Below are positions 8,620-17,917 of a stretch of DNA of 55,529 nucleotides, one piece after another; within the stretch, counting starts at the first letter, position 1, and each line of letters opens with the position of its first letter. The stretch covers positions 1 to 55,529 of the forward strand of contig NZ_JABAID010000023.1 of NCBI RefSeq assembly GCF_012641335.1. The letters are read 5' to 3'. The translations under genes and the position numbers were made by a program. Source of the stretch: Novosphingobium sp. ERN07 (GTDB lineage: Bacteria > Pseudomonadota > Alphaproteobacteria > Sphingomonadales > Sphingomonadaceae). Below the pieces are notes generated by a model. The model made no database searches. It was not told where the DNA came from and saw only the letters and a list, made by a program, of their open reading frames with translations.

Positions 8620-9867
8620 ATGTTGAAGAAGCTGCCACTGCGCTGGTGGATCATCGGGCTCGTTACTTTGGGCACGATCCTCAACTACCTTGCACGATCA
8701 ACGCTGTCGGTTGCCGCGTCCACGCTGAAGACCGAATTTGCGATGACGACCGAGCAGTACAGCTGGGTCGTGCTCGCCTTTCAGGCGACCTATACCGTGA
8801 TGCAGACGGTGGCAGGATCTATGCTCGATACGCTCGGCACGCGGCTGGGCTTCTTTCTGTTCGCGCTTGGCTGGGCGTTGAGCAACATGGGCCACGCCTT
8901 TGCCACCGGCTGGATGAGCCTTGCGGCGTTTCGGGCCATGCTAGGTGCAACTGAGGCCGCCGCCATTCCGGCTGGCACGAAGACGGTGGCAACGTGGTTC
9001 CCACCGCGCGAGCGGCCTTTGGCCACCAGCCTGTTCCAGATGGGTACGAGCGTTGGCAACATGATCGCGCCGCCGCTGGTGGCGTTTTGCATTCTGGCGT
9101 GGAACTGGCAGGCAGCGTTCATTGTAACCGGCGCGCTCAGCCTTGCCTGGGCCGGACTGTGGTGGTTCGGCTACCGCGATCCGGCCGATCATCCGCGCCT
9201 TTCCGATAGCGAACGCGCGATAATTCAGGCCGATATGGCCAGCGAGCCGACCGGCAAACCGGCGACCAAGCGCGATGTCTTACGCAGCCGGTCCTTCTGG
9301 GCGATTGCCGTGCCCCGGTTTCTGGCCGAGCCTGCGTGGCAGACCTTCAACTTCTTTATCCCCCTCTATCTCGTCGCGGTGTGGCAGCTTGACCTCAAAT
9401 CCATCGCGTTGTGGGCGTGGCTGCCGTTTCTGGCCGCCGATTTCGGCAGCCTTGCCGCAGGACTTCTGCCGCCTTGGTTGATGGCGCGGGGAAGTTCGCT
9501 GCTGTCTTCGCGCAAGATTACCATGACGTTGGGCGCGATGTGCATGGTGGGCCCTGCCTGCATCGGCCTTGCCACCACGCCGGGCATGGCCATCGCGCTG
9601 TTCTGTGTCGGCGGATTTGCCCACCAGATGCTGAACGGCGCGCTGATCACGCTGTGCGCAGATGTGTTCGACAAACGGACCGTGGGCACCGCCAGCGGCA
9701 TGGCCGGGACCACGGCGTGGGTCGGCGGCATGCTGTTCACCCTGCTGATCGGGCAGAGCGCGGATTCGTTCGGCTACAACCCGCTGTTCGTGGCGCTGGC
9801 GGCGCTCGATATTCTGGGGGCGGTCGTGCTATGGATGCTGCTGCGCGAACGGAAGGCGGCGGCCTGA
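8620..9867 (+). CDS. MFS transporter, hexuronate/anion symporter (ExuT-like)
   Basis: Inner-membrane carrier of 415 aa with about 12 predicted helices, of the anion:cation symporter branch. It opens RWWIIGLVTLGTILNYLARSTLSVA and has the early D-LGTRLGF loop (SMLDTLGTRLGFF), GATEAAAIPAGTKTVATWFPPRERPLATS and a central loop with DHPRLSDSERAII. These are typical of ExuT/GudP-like proteins that bring in hexuronates with protons. It follows the GH2 gene by 25 bases, so the two are probably cotranscribed: sugar released in the periplasm, then uptake. It meets the sulfatase remnant tail to tail with 3 bases between. Confidence 0.88.
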   Translation: MLKKLPLRWWIIGLVTLGTILNYLARSTLSVAASTLKTEFAMTTEQYSWVVLAFQATYTVMQTVAGSMLDTLGTRLGFFLFALGWALSNMGHAFATGWMSLAAFRAMLGATEAAAIPAGTKTVATWFPPRERPLATSLFQMGTSVGNMIAPPLVAFCILAWNWQAAFIVTGALSLAWAGLWWFGYRDPADHPRLSDSERAIIQADMASEPTGKPATKRDVLRSRSFWAIAVPRFLAEPAWQTFNFFIPLYLVAVWQLDLKSIALWAWLPFLAADFGSLAAGLLPPWLMARGSSLLSSRKITMTLGAMCMVGPACIGLATTPGMAIALFCVGGFAHQMLNGALITLCADVFDKRTVGTASGMAGTTAWVGGMLFTLLIGQSADSFGYNPLFVALAALDILGAVVLWMLLRERKAAA

Positions 9868-9870
9868 GGC

Positions 9871-11605
9871 TCAGCCAGCGCGCGGGGGCGAAAAGGACTG
9901 CGCAGGCGCATAGGTTCCGGAAATTTTCGCCACCGGTCGCAGCTGTCCAAGCAGCGGGAGTGCTGTCTGGCCTAGTTCTTCCAGAGCATTCAGCGCCTGC
10001 AGACGCGGCGGGAAGGCCAGCGCTGTGTCGGTAGCGATCTGGCCAAGGGTTGAAAGACCCGCGGTCTGGTTGCCAAGGCGACACGCAGCTTCTGCCGCTA
10101 CCACGCGCACGGATGGCCAAGCGTCGGTATTCGCGGCTTCAAGCAGGGCCTCCAGATGGCGGCTGGCCTCATCCCCGATGACAAGCAATCCGGTGGCCGC
10201 CCAATAGCGGGCAACGCCGTTGGGATCGGACAATCGCCGCGCGAACAGGCTTGCCTATTTGCGATCGCCCCTTGCTGCCGATTGCGCCAGTAGCATGATC
10301 GATTTCAACGGATATGCCTTCAGGTTTCGCGTCTTCTCGAATCCTTCGGCGTCAGATCCCTCGGGGATGAAGCCGTTGTCGTTGGTTTGTACGATGTGCT
10401 TGTCGAGCACTCGGCGCAACTGGCGCAAAGTGCCAAGATGGCGGGTCTGGCCGACAAGATTGGTCATCTGGTCTGGATCACCGGCGAGATCGTAGAGTTC
10501 CTCGTAGACCTTCGGCTTGAAAAAGCGCTCTTGCGCATCGTTCAATCGTCCGGCCAGATGCTCGCGCTCGAGCGACTGGTATCTCTTGGTGATCCATTCG
10601 AAATCCACGCGCATGCCCAGCATGCGATGCGGCATGTAGTTGCGGATGTAGCGATACTGGCCGTCGGTTGCCGTACGCACGAAATCATAGCGCTCAACCA
10701 TCCGGTTACGCATGCCAAAGGCGTAACGCGGCGCGCTCTTGGCGTGCCGCCCCATGAGCGCCTGCCCACGCATTGATGCCGGAGGCTGGATTCCGGCCAG
10801 CGAGAGTAGTGTGGGGGGAAGATCGATCAGGCTGACAGGGTCTTTCGCCACCGAACCCGGCGCTTGAGACGAACGATGCTGCCAACGCGCGGGCACATAG
10901 GCGATCAGCGGGACTCGCAGGCCTTCCTCATAGCAATAGCGCTTGCTGCGCGGCAGCGATCCGCCGTTGTCGCAGCAATAGAACACGATGGTGTCATCGG
11001 CGAGGCCTGCGCGCGCAAGATCCTCCAGCATCGCGCCCATTTCAGCGTCCATCCTGGCGATCAGACTGTAGTAGTTCGCAAAATCGGTCTGAATCTCCGG
11101 CGTATCGGGCAGATACTGCGGTATCGTGAACGGGCCGAACTGATCGGCGTTGGGCTGGCGCTGGAATTTCCGGGATTCATGCGTGGTCAGGCTAGTGAAC
11201 ACTTCCAGAAATGGCTTTCCCTCGGGCCCGTTGCGCCAGTGCGCCTTGGGACTGCATTCGTCCCAGATGACTGCAGGATCGACATCGCAGTTATAGTCTG
11301 TCTTGTCGGTGTTCGGGCAGTAATACCCCGCGCGGCGCATCAGATCGGGATAGGTGGCAAGTGTGGCGGGAAGGTGCGCATACGGGGAAGTTGGCATAGG
11401 TCCGCTCGAGTCGGATGCCACGCGTGGCCAGTGCATCAAGATTGGGCGTTCGCGCCTGCTGGTCGCCATAGGCACCCAGAAAAGGATTGTTATCCTCGCT
11501 GATCAACCAGAGGATGTTCGGACGACTAGGCGACCTGGCACTAGCTTGGGAAACGGCCGTCGAGAGCGCAACGCCCAAGGCGCCTTTCAACACATCGCGC
11601 CGGTT
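9871..11605 (-). pseudogene. Tat-exported sulfatase with C-terminal HEAT repeats, inactivated
   Basis: Remains of a formylglycine-dependent arylsulfatase. The 5' part reads NNRRDVLKGALGVAL, a twin-arginine signal, then PNILWLISEDN, PNLDALATRGI and the sulfatase signature CAPSR (codons 11380-11366). Right after CAPSR the frame breaks: the next conserved block (ATYPDLMRRAGYYC, from 11358) is one frame off, and the 25-30 residues normally lying between are missing. The second part runs to an in-frame TAG at 10255-10257. The same frame then continues with a HEAT-repeat tail (ARYWAATGLLVIGDEA) to 9871. No in-frame ATG, GTG or TTG precedes the RR motif after the kinase stop, so the start may also be lost. 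It lies downstream of the kinase on the same strand. Confidence 0.85.
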
Positions 11606-11626
11606 GTTTCCTACAAACCTTGACCC

Positions 11627-12529
11627 TTATTCGCTGTTTTCGGGTTGGAACGGCAGCGGAATCGCGCCGCGATTCATCACGCACCATCCGGCTAAGCGAT
11701 GCCCTGCCATCACGGACTCGGCCATCGATGCGCCCCCTGCACGCGCGGCAAGAAAACCGCCGTTGAAGGCATCGCCCGCGCCGGATGTGTCCACGGGCTT
11801 GAGCACTTTGGGCGGCGCAAGCAAGGTTCCATCGGGCGTGCGCGCGCCTGCTGCGCCCATCTTCACCACCACTTCCCTGCAGCCAAGATCAGTCCAGTGA
11901 CGAGCGACTTGATCTGCGGAGGTTTGGCCCGAAAGCGCACTTTCATCGTCCAGGGTCGGTAATCCAACCGTTGCGACCGCGATAGCGGCGTCCCGCCAGT
12001 GCTGCGCCTCGGCGTGATCGGGCCAAAGGCGCGGGCGGTAGTTGCCATCGAAAACCACCATGTTGCCGCGATCGGCCACCGTTCGCGCAAGGTCGAAAAG
12101 GGCATTCCTGCCCGCTTCCGGCAGAATTGCGATAGTAATCAGCGAAAAACCGAGAATGTCGGCCTGTGCGGCATGGGCAAGTGCCTGATCAATACCGTCG
12201 CGATCGAACATGTGCCGCGCTGCGCTTTCGCCGCGCCAATATGTGAAACTGCGCTCACCCGCCGCATCACAGGAAATGGCATAGAGTCCCGGATTGCGTA
12301 CAGGATCGGTAAGGACGAGGCTGGTATCAAGGCCCTCTGCCGCCCAGCGCGCCTTCAAATCTGCACTGAACGGGTCGGTGCCTAGCGCGGTGAGATAGGC
12401 TGTCTCGAGACCCGCGCGTGCCAGATGGATCGCACTGTTGAGTGTATCGCCGCCATAGCCAAGATGCCAGCCGGGGCCGTCCTGCGACAGCTCCAGCATC
12501 GCCTCACCGACGAAAACGGCTCTAGTCAA
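11627..12529 (-). CDS. kdgK: 2-keto-3-deoxygluconate kinase (PfkB family)
   Basis: Ribokinase/PfkB-fold sugar kinase, about 300 aa, phosphorylating 2-keto-3-deoxygluconate to KDPG. It begins TRAVFVGEAMLELS, the usual KdgK opening, has GYGGDTLNSAIHLARAG for sugar binding, FDGNYRPRLW, and the ATP/anion motif VDTSGAGDAFNGG with the catalytic Asp. I place the start at the TTG at 12529, one base after the mannonate dehydratase stop. The open frame extends further upstream only inside that gene, and the next ATG (in GEAMLE) would remove the first beta strand. The close spacing implies translational coupling with manD. The kinase completes the step after mannonate dehydration. Confidence 0.88.
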   Translation of the reverse strand: MTRAVFVGEAMLELSQDGPGWHLGYGGDTLNSAIHLARAGLETAYLTALGTDPFSADLKARWAAEGLDTSLVLTDPVRNPGLYAISCDAAGERSFTYWRGESAARHMFDRDGIDQALAHAAQADILGFSLITIAILPEAGRNALFDLARTVADRGNMVVFDGNYRPRLWPDHAEAQHWRDAAIAVATVGLPTLDDESALSGQTSADQVARHWTDLGCREVVVKMGAAGARTPDGTLLAPPKVLKPVDTSGAGDAFNGGFLAARAGGASMAESVMAGHRLAGWCVMNRGAIPLPFQPENSE

Positions 12530-12530
12530 A

Positions 12531-13739
12531 CTACCAGTTCCACATTGTGCCGTCTTCCAGCCTTGCGACGGGGAGATAGGCGGGTTTGTAGGGGTACTTG
12601 GCGGCCAGCGCCTCGTCGATATCGACGCCGTGACCCGGGGTTTCGCCGATGAACAGTTCGCCCTTGTCGAACCAGTAGTCATGGGGGAAAACCGCGTCGG
12701 TTTCTTCGGTGTGGCGCATGTATTCCTGGATGCCGAAGTTGGGCACCCAGGTGTCGAAGTGGAGCGCGCAGCCCATCGTTACCGGCGACAGGTCGGTCGC
12801 GCCGTGGCAGCCGGTGCGGACCTGGTACATGCTGGCAAGATCGGCAATGCGGCGCAGGTGCGTCAGGCCGCCTGCGCCGACCACGGTGGCGCGGATGTAG
12901 TCGATCAGCTGGTTCTGGATCAGGTCCTGGGCGTCCCAGATCGTGTTGAAGATCTCGCCCACGGCCAGCGGGGTGACAGTATGTTGGCGCACCAGCTTGA
13001 ACGCTTCCTGATTTTCGGCAGGGGTGCAGTCCTCCAGCCAGAACAACTGGTAGGGTTCGAGCATCTTGCCCAGATTGGCTGCTTCCTGCGGGGTGTAGCG
13101 ATGGTGCCCATCGTGCAGCAGATGATGGTCGAAGCCATATGTCTTGCGTAGTTCTTCGAACAGCTTGGGCACATAGTTCAGCGCCTTGCGCGTGTCCCAG
13201 CCGGTGACCGAAGGCAGCGCTGCATCGGCGGGTTCGTAGTAAAGCTTGCCTCGGCCCACGCCATAGGCGTCCTTGACGCCGGGGACGCCGGCCTGTGCGC
13301 GGATCGCCTTGTAGCCCATGTCGATGTAGTGCCCGACCGCCTCGACCGTTTCGGCAATATCCGAGCCGTTGGCGTGGCCATAGACCATGATGCCATCGCG
13401 GCTGCGCCCGCCAAGCAACTGGTAAAGCGGCATACCGGCCATCTTGGCCTTGATGTCCCACAGCGCCATGTCGACCGCCGCAATCGCACGCATCGTGACA
13501 GGGCCGCGCCGCCAATAGGCACCTTTGTAGAGGTACTGCCAGATGTCCTCGATCCTGCGCGGGTCCATACCGATCAGGCAGGGCACGACGTGTTCCTGCA
13601 AATACGCAACGACCGAAAGCTCGCGCCCGTTGAGTGTGCCATCGCCAATACCGTAGACACCCTGATCGGTTTCGATCTTGAGCGTTACGAAGTTGCGGCC
13701 CGGGCACGTGACGATGACGCGGGCGGCGGTGATTTTCAT
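12531..13739 (-). CDS. manD: D-mannonate dehydratase (enolase superfamily)
   Basis: Converts D-mannonate to 2-keto-3-deoxygluconate in the cytoplasm. At 402 aa from ATG 13739 (MKITAARVIVTCPGRNFVTLK) it has the exact family length; a longer frame upstream lacks family sequence. Counting residues gives the Mg ligands Asp210, Glu236 and Glu262, the Arg147-Tyr159 dyad and His212, which are the positions I know for the N. aromaticivorans enzyme. The ending EDGTMWNW is also that of the Novosphingobium protein. It is first in a minus-strand run manD-kdgK-(sulfatase), divergent from the GntR regulator, with operators between. This is the strongest taxonomic and functional anchor of the window. Confidence 0.96.
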   Translation of the reverse strand: MKITAARVIVTCPGRNFVTLKIETDQGVYGIGDGTLNGRELSVVAYLQEHVVPCLIGMDPRRIEDIWQYLYKGAYWRRGPVTMRAIAAVDMALWDIKAKMAGMPLYQLLGGRSRDGIMVYGHANGSDIAETVEAVGHYIDMGYKAIRAQAGVPGVKDAYGVGRGKLYYEPADAALPSVTGWDTRKALNYVPKLFEELRKTYGFDHHLLHDGHHRYTPQEAANLGKMLEPYQLFWLEDCTPAENQEAFKLVRQHTVTPLAVGEIFNTIWDAQDLIQNQLIDYIRATVVGAGGLTHLRRIADLASMYQVRTGCHGATDLSPVTMGCALHFDTWVPNFGIQEYMRHTEETDAVFPHDYWFDKGELFIGETPGHGVDIDEALAAKYPYKPAYLPVARLEDGTMWNW

Positions 13740-13770
13740 GGATCGGTAACTCGCGCTGACTTTGACAATG

Positions 13771-13830
13771 TGGTAAGACCGATTGACGCCCTCATTTCGG
13801 TCTGTCAAGTTCGGCGAATTGGTATTACCA
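13771..13830. promoter_or_regulatory. Two operator-like sites between manD and the GntR regulator
   Basis: TGGTATTACCA at 13820-13830 is a perfect palindrome with a 3-base centre, set in AATTGGTATTACCAG, much like ExuR/UxuR sites. TGGTAAGACCG at 13771-13781 is a one-mismatch copy 49 bases away. The pair lies between divergent manD and gntR starts, the classical place for autoregulation with control of the pathway genes. FadR-type GntR proteins are known to use TGGTnnnACCA-like sites; binding here is inferred. Confidence 0.72.
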
Positions 13831-13844
13831 GAAAGTTTCCCTGA

Positions 13845-14606
13845 ATGGCGCTTGCAGCTAACCTAAAATCGAACGATCGGCTTTATCAGGATCTTGCCCG
13901 TTCTTTGCTCGCCGAACTTTCCAGCGGACGATATCCTGTTGGTTCGCGCCTTCCGGCCGAGCGTGACCTTGCCCTGCGTTATGAAGTGAGCCGCCCCACC
14001 GTGCGTGAGGCGATCATAGCGCTTGAAGTGCAGGGGTTGGTCGAAGTGCGCATTGGTTCAGGTGCCTATGTCAAGCGCCTGCCGGGCGAGGAAGATCGCC
14101 CGGGCTTCAACGTTACCGCTTTTGAACTTACCGAGGCCCGGTTGCTATTTGAAGGTGAGTCCGCAGCACTTGCAGCGACGCAGGTGACTGATGCAGATAT
14201 TGCGGAAATCGAGGTGCTGGTACAGCGCATCGCCGAAGAAAATCAGGACCCGAACGGCACGGAAAGTGCTGACCGTGAATTCCACCTAGCCATCGCGCGG
14301 GTCACACGCAACGTCGCAGTGTTCAACGCAATCGAACGCCTATGGGACTTGCGCGCATCATCGCCCGAAGCTGCGCTCCTGCACGAAAAGGCGCGGCACG
14401 CGAACGTCAAGCCGGTGGTCGAGGAGCACTCGGCGGTGCTTGACGCCCTGCGCGCGCGTGATCCCAATGCGGCCCGCGCCGCGATGCGCGCGCACCTGTC
14501 CGCCGTGCTCGAAGGCCTGCTTTTTGCCACCGAAGAACGGGCACTTGCCGCAGCGCGCAAGGCAACGCAGGCCCGCCGCGAACGATACGCGCGCGCCACG
14601 GCTTGA
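13845..14606 (+). CDS. GntR-family (FadR/FCD) regulator of hexuronate use
   Basis: Transcription factor of 253 aa. N-terminal winged helix (YQDLARSLLAELSSGRYPVGSRLPAERDLALRYEVSRPTVREAIIALEVQGLVEVRIGSGAYV) followed by an all-helical FCD ligand domain (ARLLFEGESAALAA, DREFHLAIARVTRN, EEHSAVLDALRARDPNAARAAMRAHL). The EFH and H residues of the FCD metal site are present. By family and location it is an UxuR/ExuR-like repressor relieved by a uronate intermediate. It is divergent from manD and leads uxaC and uxuB on the plus strand, 43 bases before uxaC. I give no gene symbol because the effector cannot be read. Confidence 0.88.
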   Translation: MALAANLKSNDRLYQDLARSLLAELSSGRYPVGSRLPAERDLALRYEVSRPTVREAIIALEVQGLVEVRIGSGAYVKRLPGEEDRPGFNVTAFELTEARLLFEGESAALAATQVTDADIAEIEVLVQRIAEENQDPNGTESADREFHLAIARVTRNVAVFNAIERLWDLRASSPEAALLHEKARHANVKPVVEEHSAVLDALRARDPNAARAAMRAHLSAVLEGLLFATEERALAAARKATQARRERYARATA

Positions 14607-14649
14607 ACACTCCCGTTATCCAAGCCAGAAATACGCGAAAGACTGACTG

Positions 14650-16050
14650 ATGCCCCGCAATCTTGATCTTCATCCCGACCGGTTGCTGCCGGTCGAACCA
14701 TCTGTGCGTGCGTTGGCGCGTGAACTCTATGCGCAGATCAAAGACCTGCCGATCATCAGCCCGCACGGCCACACCGATCCGCGCTGGTTTGCAGGCAACG
14801 AGACTTTCGGCAACGCCACGGACCTGCTGCTGGTGCCCGATCACTACGTCTTCCGTATGCTCTATTCGCAAGGCGTGGCGATGGAAGACTTGGGTGTGCG
14901 CAACAAGACTGTCGATCCGCGCGCGGCGTGGCGGTTGTTTGCGGAGCGCTACTGGCTGTTCCGCGGCACGCCCTCGCGCATGTGGCTCGATTGGGTCTTT
15001 GCCGAGGCGTTCGGCATGGGCGTGCAGCTTTGCGCAGAAACGTCAGACCTCTATTTCGACACGATCACCGAGATGTTGGCTTCGGACACCTTCCGCCCGC
15101 GCGCCCTGTTCGAGCGCTACAATCTTGAAGTGCTGGCCACCACTGAAAGCCCCGTTGACACGCTGGAGCATCACGCCGCCATCGGCGCCTCAGGCTGGAA
15201 GGGCCGCGTCATCACCGCCTATCGTCCCGATCCGGTGGTCGATCCTGAATTTGAAGGCTTCCGCGCCAATCTCGATACGCTGACCGAACTGACCGGCGAG
15301 GATTGTCTCACATGGAACGGTTACCTCGCCGCGCACCGCACCCGCCGCGCTTTTTTCAAAAGCATGGGCGCGACCAGCACCGATCATGGCCACCCGACCG
15401 CTGCCACCGCCAACCTCTCCGCAGCAGAAGCCGCAGCGCTGTTCACCCGCGTCATCGCAGGCGGTTGCTCTGCCGCTGACGCCGAACTGTTTCGCGCCCA
15501 GATGCTGACCGAGATGGCAGGCATGAGCATCGACGACGGGCTCGTCATGCAAATCCACCCCGGATCGTTCCGCAACCACAATTCTGCGGTGTTTGAAAAC
15601 TTCGGGCGTGACAAGGGCGCGGACATCCCCACCCGCACCGATTTCGTTCATGCATTGAAGCCCCTGCTCGACAAATTCGGCAACGAGCGTGACCTCTCGA
15701 TCATCCTGTTCACACTGGACGAGAGCGCCTATGCCCGCGAACTCGCGCCGCTCGCAGGCCACTATCCTTGCCTCAAGCTCGGCCCGGCATGGTGGTTCCA
15801 CGATAGCCCCGAAGGCATGAAGCGCTTCCGCAGGATGACCACCGAGACGGCGGGGTTCTACAACACGGTCGGCTTCAACGACGATACCCGCGCGTTCCTG
15901 TCGATCCCCGCGCGCCACGACGTTGCGCGCCGCATCGACTGCGGTTTCCTTGCCGAACTGGTGATCGAGCACCGCATCGAGGATTGGGAAGCGGCCGAAC
16001 TGGCGCAAGACCTGTCCTACAACCTCGCCAAGAAGGCCTACAAGCTGTGA
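14650..16050 (+). CDS. uxaC: Uronate (glucuronate) isomerase
   Basis: Interconverts D-glucuronate and D-fructuronate (and galacturonate/tagaturonate). 466 aa, normal for UxaC. The amidohydrolase-fold metal motif HGHTD (His39, His41) occurs early (IISPHGHTDPRWF), followed by DLLLVPDHYVFRMLYSQG, the LATTESPVD strand, GRVITAYRPDPVVD and VMQIHPGSFRNHN, which are hallmark uronate isomerase blocks. The gene ends in a 4-base GTGA overlap with the reductase gene, so the two are translationally coupled. Confidence 0.95.
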   Translation: MPRNLDLHPDRLLPVEPSVRALARELYAQIKDLPIISPHGHTDPRWFAGNETFGNATDLLLVPDHYVFRMLYSQGVAMEDLGVRNKTVDPRAAWRLFAERYWLFRGTPSRMWLDWVFAEAFGMGVQLCAETSDLYFDTITEMLASDTFRPRALFERYNLEVLATTESPVDTLEHHAAIGASGWKGRVITAYRPDPVVDPEFEGFRANLDTLTELTGEDCLTWNGYLAAHRTRRAFFKSMGATSTDHGHPTAATANLSAAEAAALFTRVIAGGCSAADAELFRAQMLTEMAGMSIDDGLVMQIHPGSFRNHNSAVFENFGRDKGADIPTRTDFVHALKPLLDKFGNERDLSIILFTLDESAYARELAPLAGHYPCLKLGPAWWFHDSPEGMKRFRRMTTETAGFYNTVGFNDDTRAFLSIPARHDVARRIDCGFLAELVIEHRIEDWEAAELAQDLSYNLAKKAYKL

Positions 16051-17393
16051 GGCTTTCCGCAGCAGCGCTGGCCAACCTGCCTGCAACGGTCGCGCGTCCG
16101 CTCTATGACCGTGACGCCCAAGCCGTGGGCATCGTCCATTTCGGCATCGGCGCTTTCCACCGCGCACATCAGGCGTGGTATACCGATGCTGCGATGAACC
16201 TTGGCGACCGCGGTTGGGCCATCACCGGCGTTTCGCTCCGCTCCCCCGGCGTGGCGCGGCAGATGAACCCCCAAGGGGGCCTCTACACCGTGGCCGAGCA
16301 ATCGGGCGAAGGCTCTACGCTGCGCATCGTCGGCGCGGTCCGCAATGCCCTCGTTGCCAGCGAGGAGCCGGACGCCGTCATCGCCGCCGTGGCCGCACCC
16401 GCCACCCACATCGTCAGCCTCACTGTCACCGAAAAGGGCTATTGCCGCACCGCCAGCGGCGATCTCGATTTCGAACAGGCGCATTCCCTCAGCTTCTACT
16501 ACTTCGTCACGCAGGGCCTGCTCCGTCGCCGCAATGCAGGCCTTCCCGGCGTAACTTTGCTGCCATGCGACAACCTTGCCGACAACGGTGCCAAGCTAGA
16601 GCGCCTGATGCTGCAATACCTCGCCCGCCACGAACCCGATCTGGTCGCGTGGTTCGAGGCCCACTGCACCTGCCCATCGACCATGATCGACCGCATCGTT
16701 CCCGCCACCACCGACGAAGACCGCGTAATGGTGGCTGAAGCGCTCGGCCTGCAAGATGAAGCCTGCGTCGTCACCGAACCGTTCAGCCAGTGGGTGATCG
16801 AGGACAAGTTCGCAGGCCCCCGCCCCCGCTGGGAAGCCGTCGGCGCGCAACTGGTGACGGACGTCGCCCCATACGAAACCGCCAAGCTGCGCATGCTCAA
16901 CGGCGCGCATTCACTGCTGGCCTATTGCGGCCTCAAGGCGGGTTACACCTACGTCCACGAAGCCGTGGCCGATCCCACCCTGCACCATCTGGCCGAAACG
17001 CTGATGCGCCACGACGCCGCGCCCACCATCACCCCTGCGCCAAACCAGAACCTTGCCGCTTATGCCGACGCGCTCATCGCCCGCTTCGCCAACCCCGCGC
17101 TCAACCACCGCCTCAGCCAGATCGCTATGGACGGCTCCCAGAAAATCCCCCAGCGCTGGCTCGAAACTCTCGCCGAAAACGCCGCGCAAGGTAGGCATTG
17201 CCCCGCGATACTGGACGGTATCGCGGCATGGATTCACCACCTCACCGATGCAAACGGAACGGTCGATGATCCATTCAGCTGCGAGCTTGTTAGTGCGATC
17301 GCTACTGGCGATCCGGTTGAAGCGATTTTTGGCCACGGGGGCTTGATGGCGGGGCAATGGACCGCAGCGGTCAGAGCACGCCGTGAAACATGA
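16047..17393 (+). CDS. uxuB: D-fructuronate reductase (mannitol dehydrogenase family)
   Basis: NAD(H)-linked oxidoreductase, 448 aa, reducing D-fructuronate to D-mannonate. The start is the GTG at 16047, overlapping the uxaC stop (GTGA) and giving VRLSAAALANLPATVARP, a normal family start. Motifs: nucleotide fold GIVHFGIGAFHRAHQAWYTD; CDNLADNG; and the catalytic signature AKLRMLNGAHSLLAY with Lys, Asn and His of the mannitol-dehydrogenase active site. It sits between UxaC and ManD in the pathway, hence UxuB rather than a polyol dehydrogenase. Confidence 0.9.
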   Translation: MRLSAAALANLPATVARPLYDRDAQAVGIVHFGIGAFHRAHQAWYTDAAMNLGDRGWAITGVSLRSPGVARQMNPQGGLYTVAEQSGEGSTLRIVGAVRNALVASEEPDAVIAAVAAPATHIVSLTVTEKGYCRTASGDLDFEQAHSLSFYYFVTQGLLRRRNAGLPGVTLLPCDNLADNGAKLERLMLQYLARHEPDLVAWFEAHCTCPSTMIDRIVPATTDEDRVMVAEALGLQDEACVVTEPFSQWVIEDKFAGPRPRWEAVGAQLVTDVAPYETAKLRMLNGAHSLLAYCGLKAGYTYVHEAVADPTLHHLAETLMRHDAAPTITPAPNQNLAAYADALIARFANPALNHRLSQIAMDGSQKIPQRWLETLAENAAQGRHCPAILDGIAAWIHHLTDANGTVDDPFSCELVSAIATGDPVEAIFGHGGLMAGQWTAAVRARRET

Positions 17394-17917
17394 GAAACGG
17401 TCTTCAGATCATAAATCTCCGGCCGCATATGAAAGGGCAATATCACGATGGGTTTGCAGACTTTTCTAGCTACTCCAAATTGATGTTTTCCGTATTGGAG
17501 TGGCAAAACCGGGCAATCCGCAGCATCCGACTAATGGCGTTCACCCCACATTTGCTGACGGACGACAACTTTTTGTCTGAAAGCGGCCTTTGCCACGTCT
17601 GCTGTGAATGACGGCTAAGTCGAAGGGTTTCGGGCGCCGGCAGGCGTACGAAAGTCTTACAAGTACGACCCGCGTGGGGATCGGCGATTAGCTATGGGAA
17701 TTTCGGGTTGGTGCCGTTGCGCTGGATTTCGCGACCGTCGGTGGTGTACGCCGCATAGCGACCAAATGGCGGACCGTTTGTCCGGAGTACGCAGCTTGGC
17801 CGGTGCTTTTTGCTGCCTTTCTGACGAACTGCAGGAGTATGATTGCCGTTGAGCGCAGACGCTCTGGTTTCCTGCCACGCTGCTTGGCAGGATGGATGAT
17901 AAGCAGGCCATGCCGGA
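17394..17917. other. Gene-free stretch between uxuB and the IS91 remnant
   Basis: About 520 bases with no frame that has both a ribosome-binding site and a recognisable protein. One hairpin (ACTCCAA, 16-base loop, TTGGAGT, 17472-17501) could end the uxuB transcript. The part beyond 17690 is probably the flank of the IS91-type element, but I could not define its end. Confidence 0.5.

Noticed and set aside
13178..13707. Alternative frames inside manD
   Set aside because: manD is confirmed residue by residue at the active site; the others show skewed composition and no motif.
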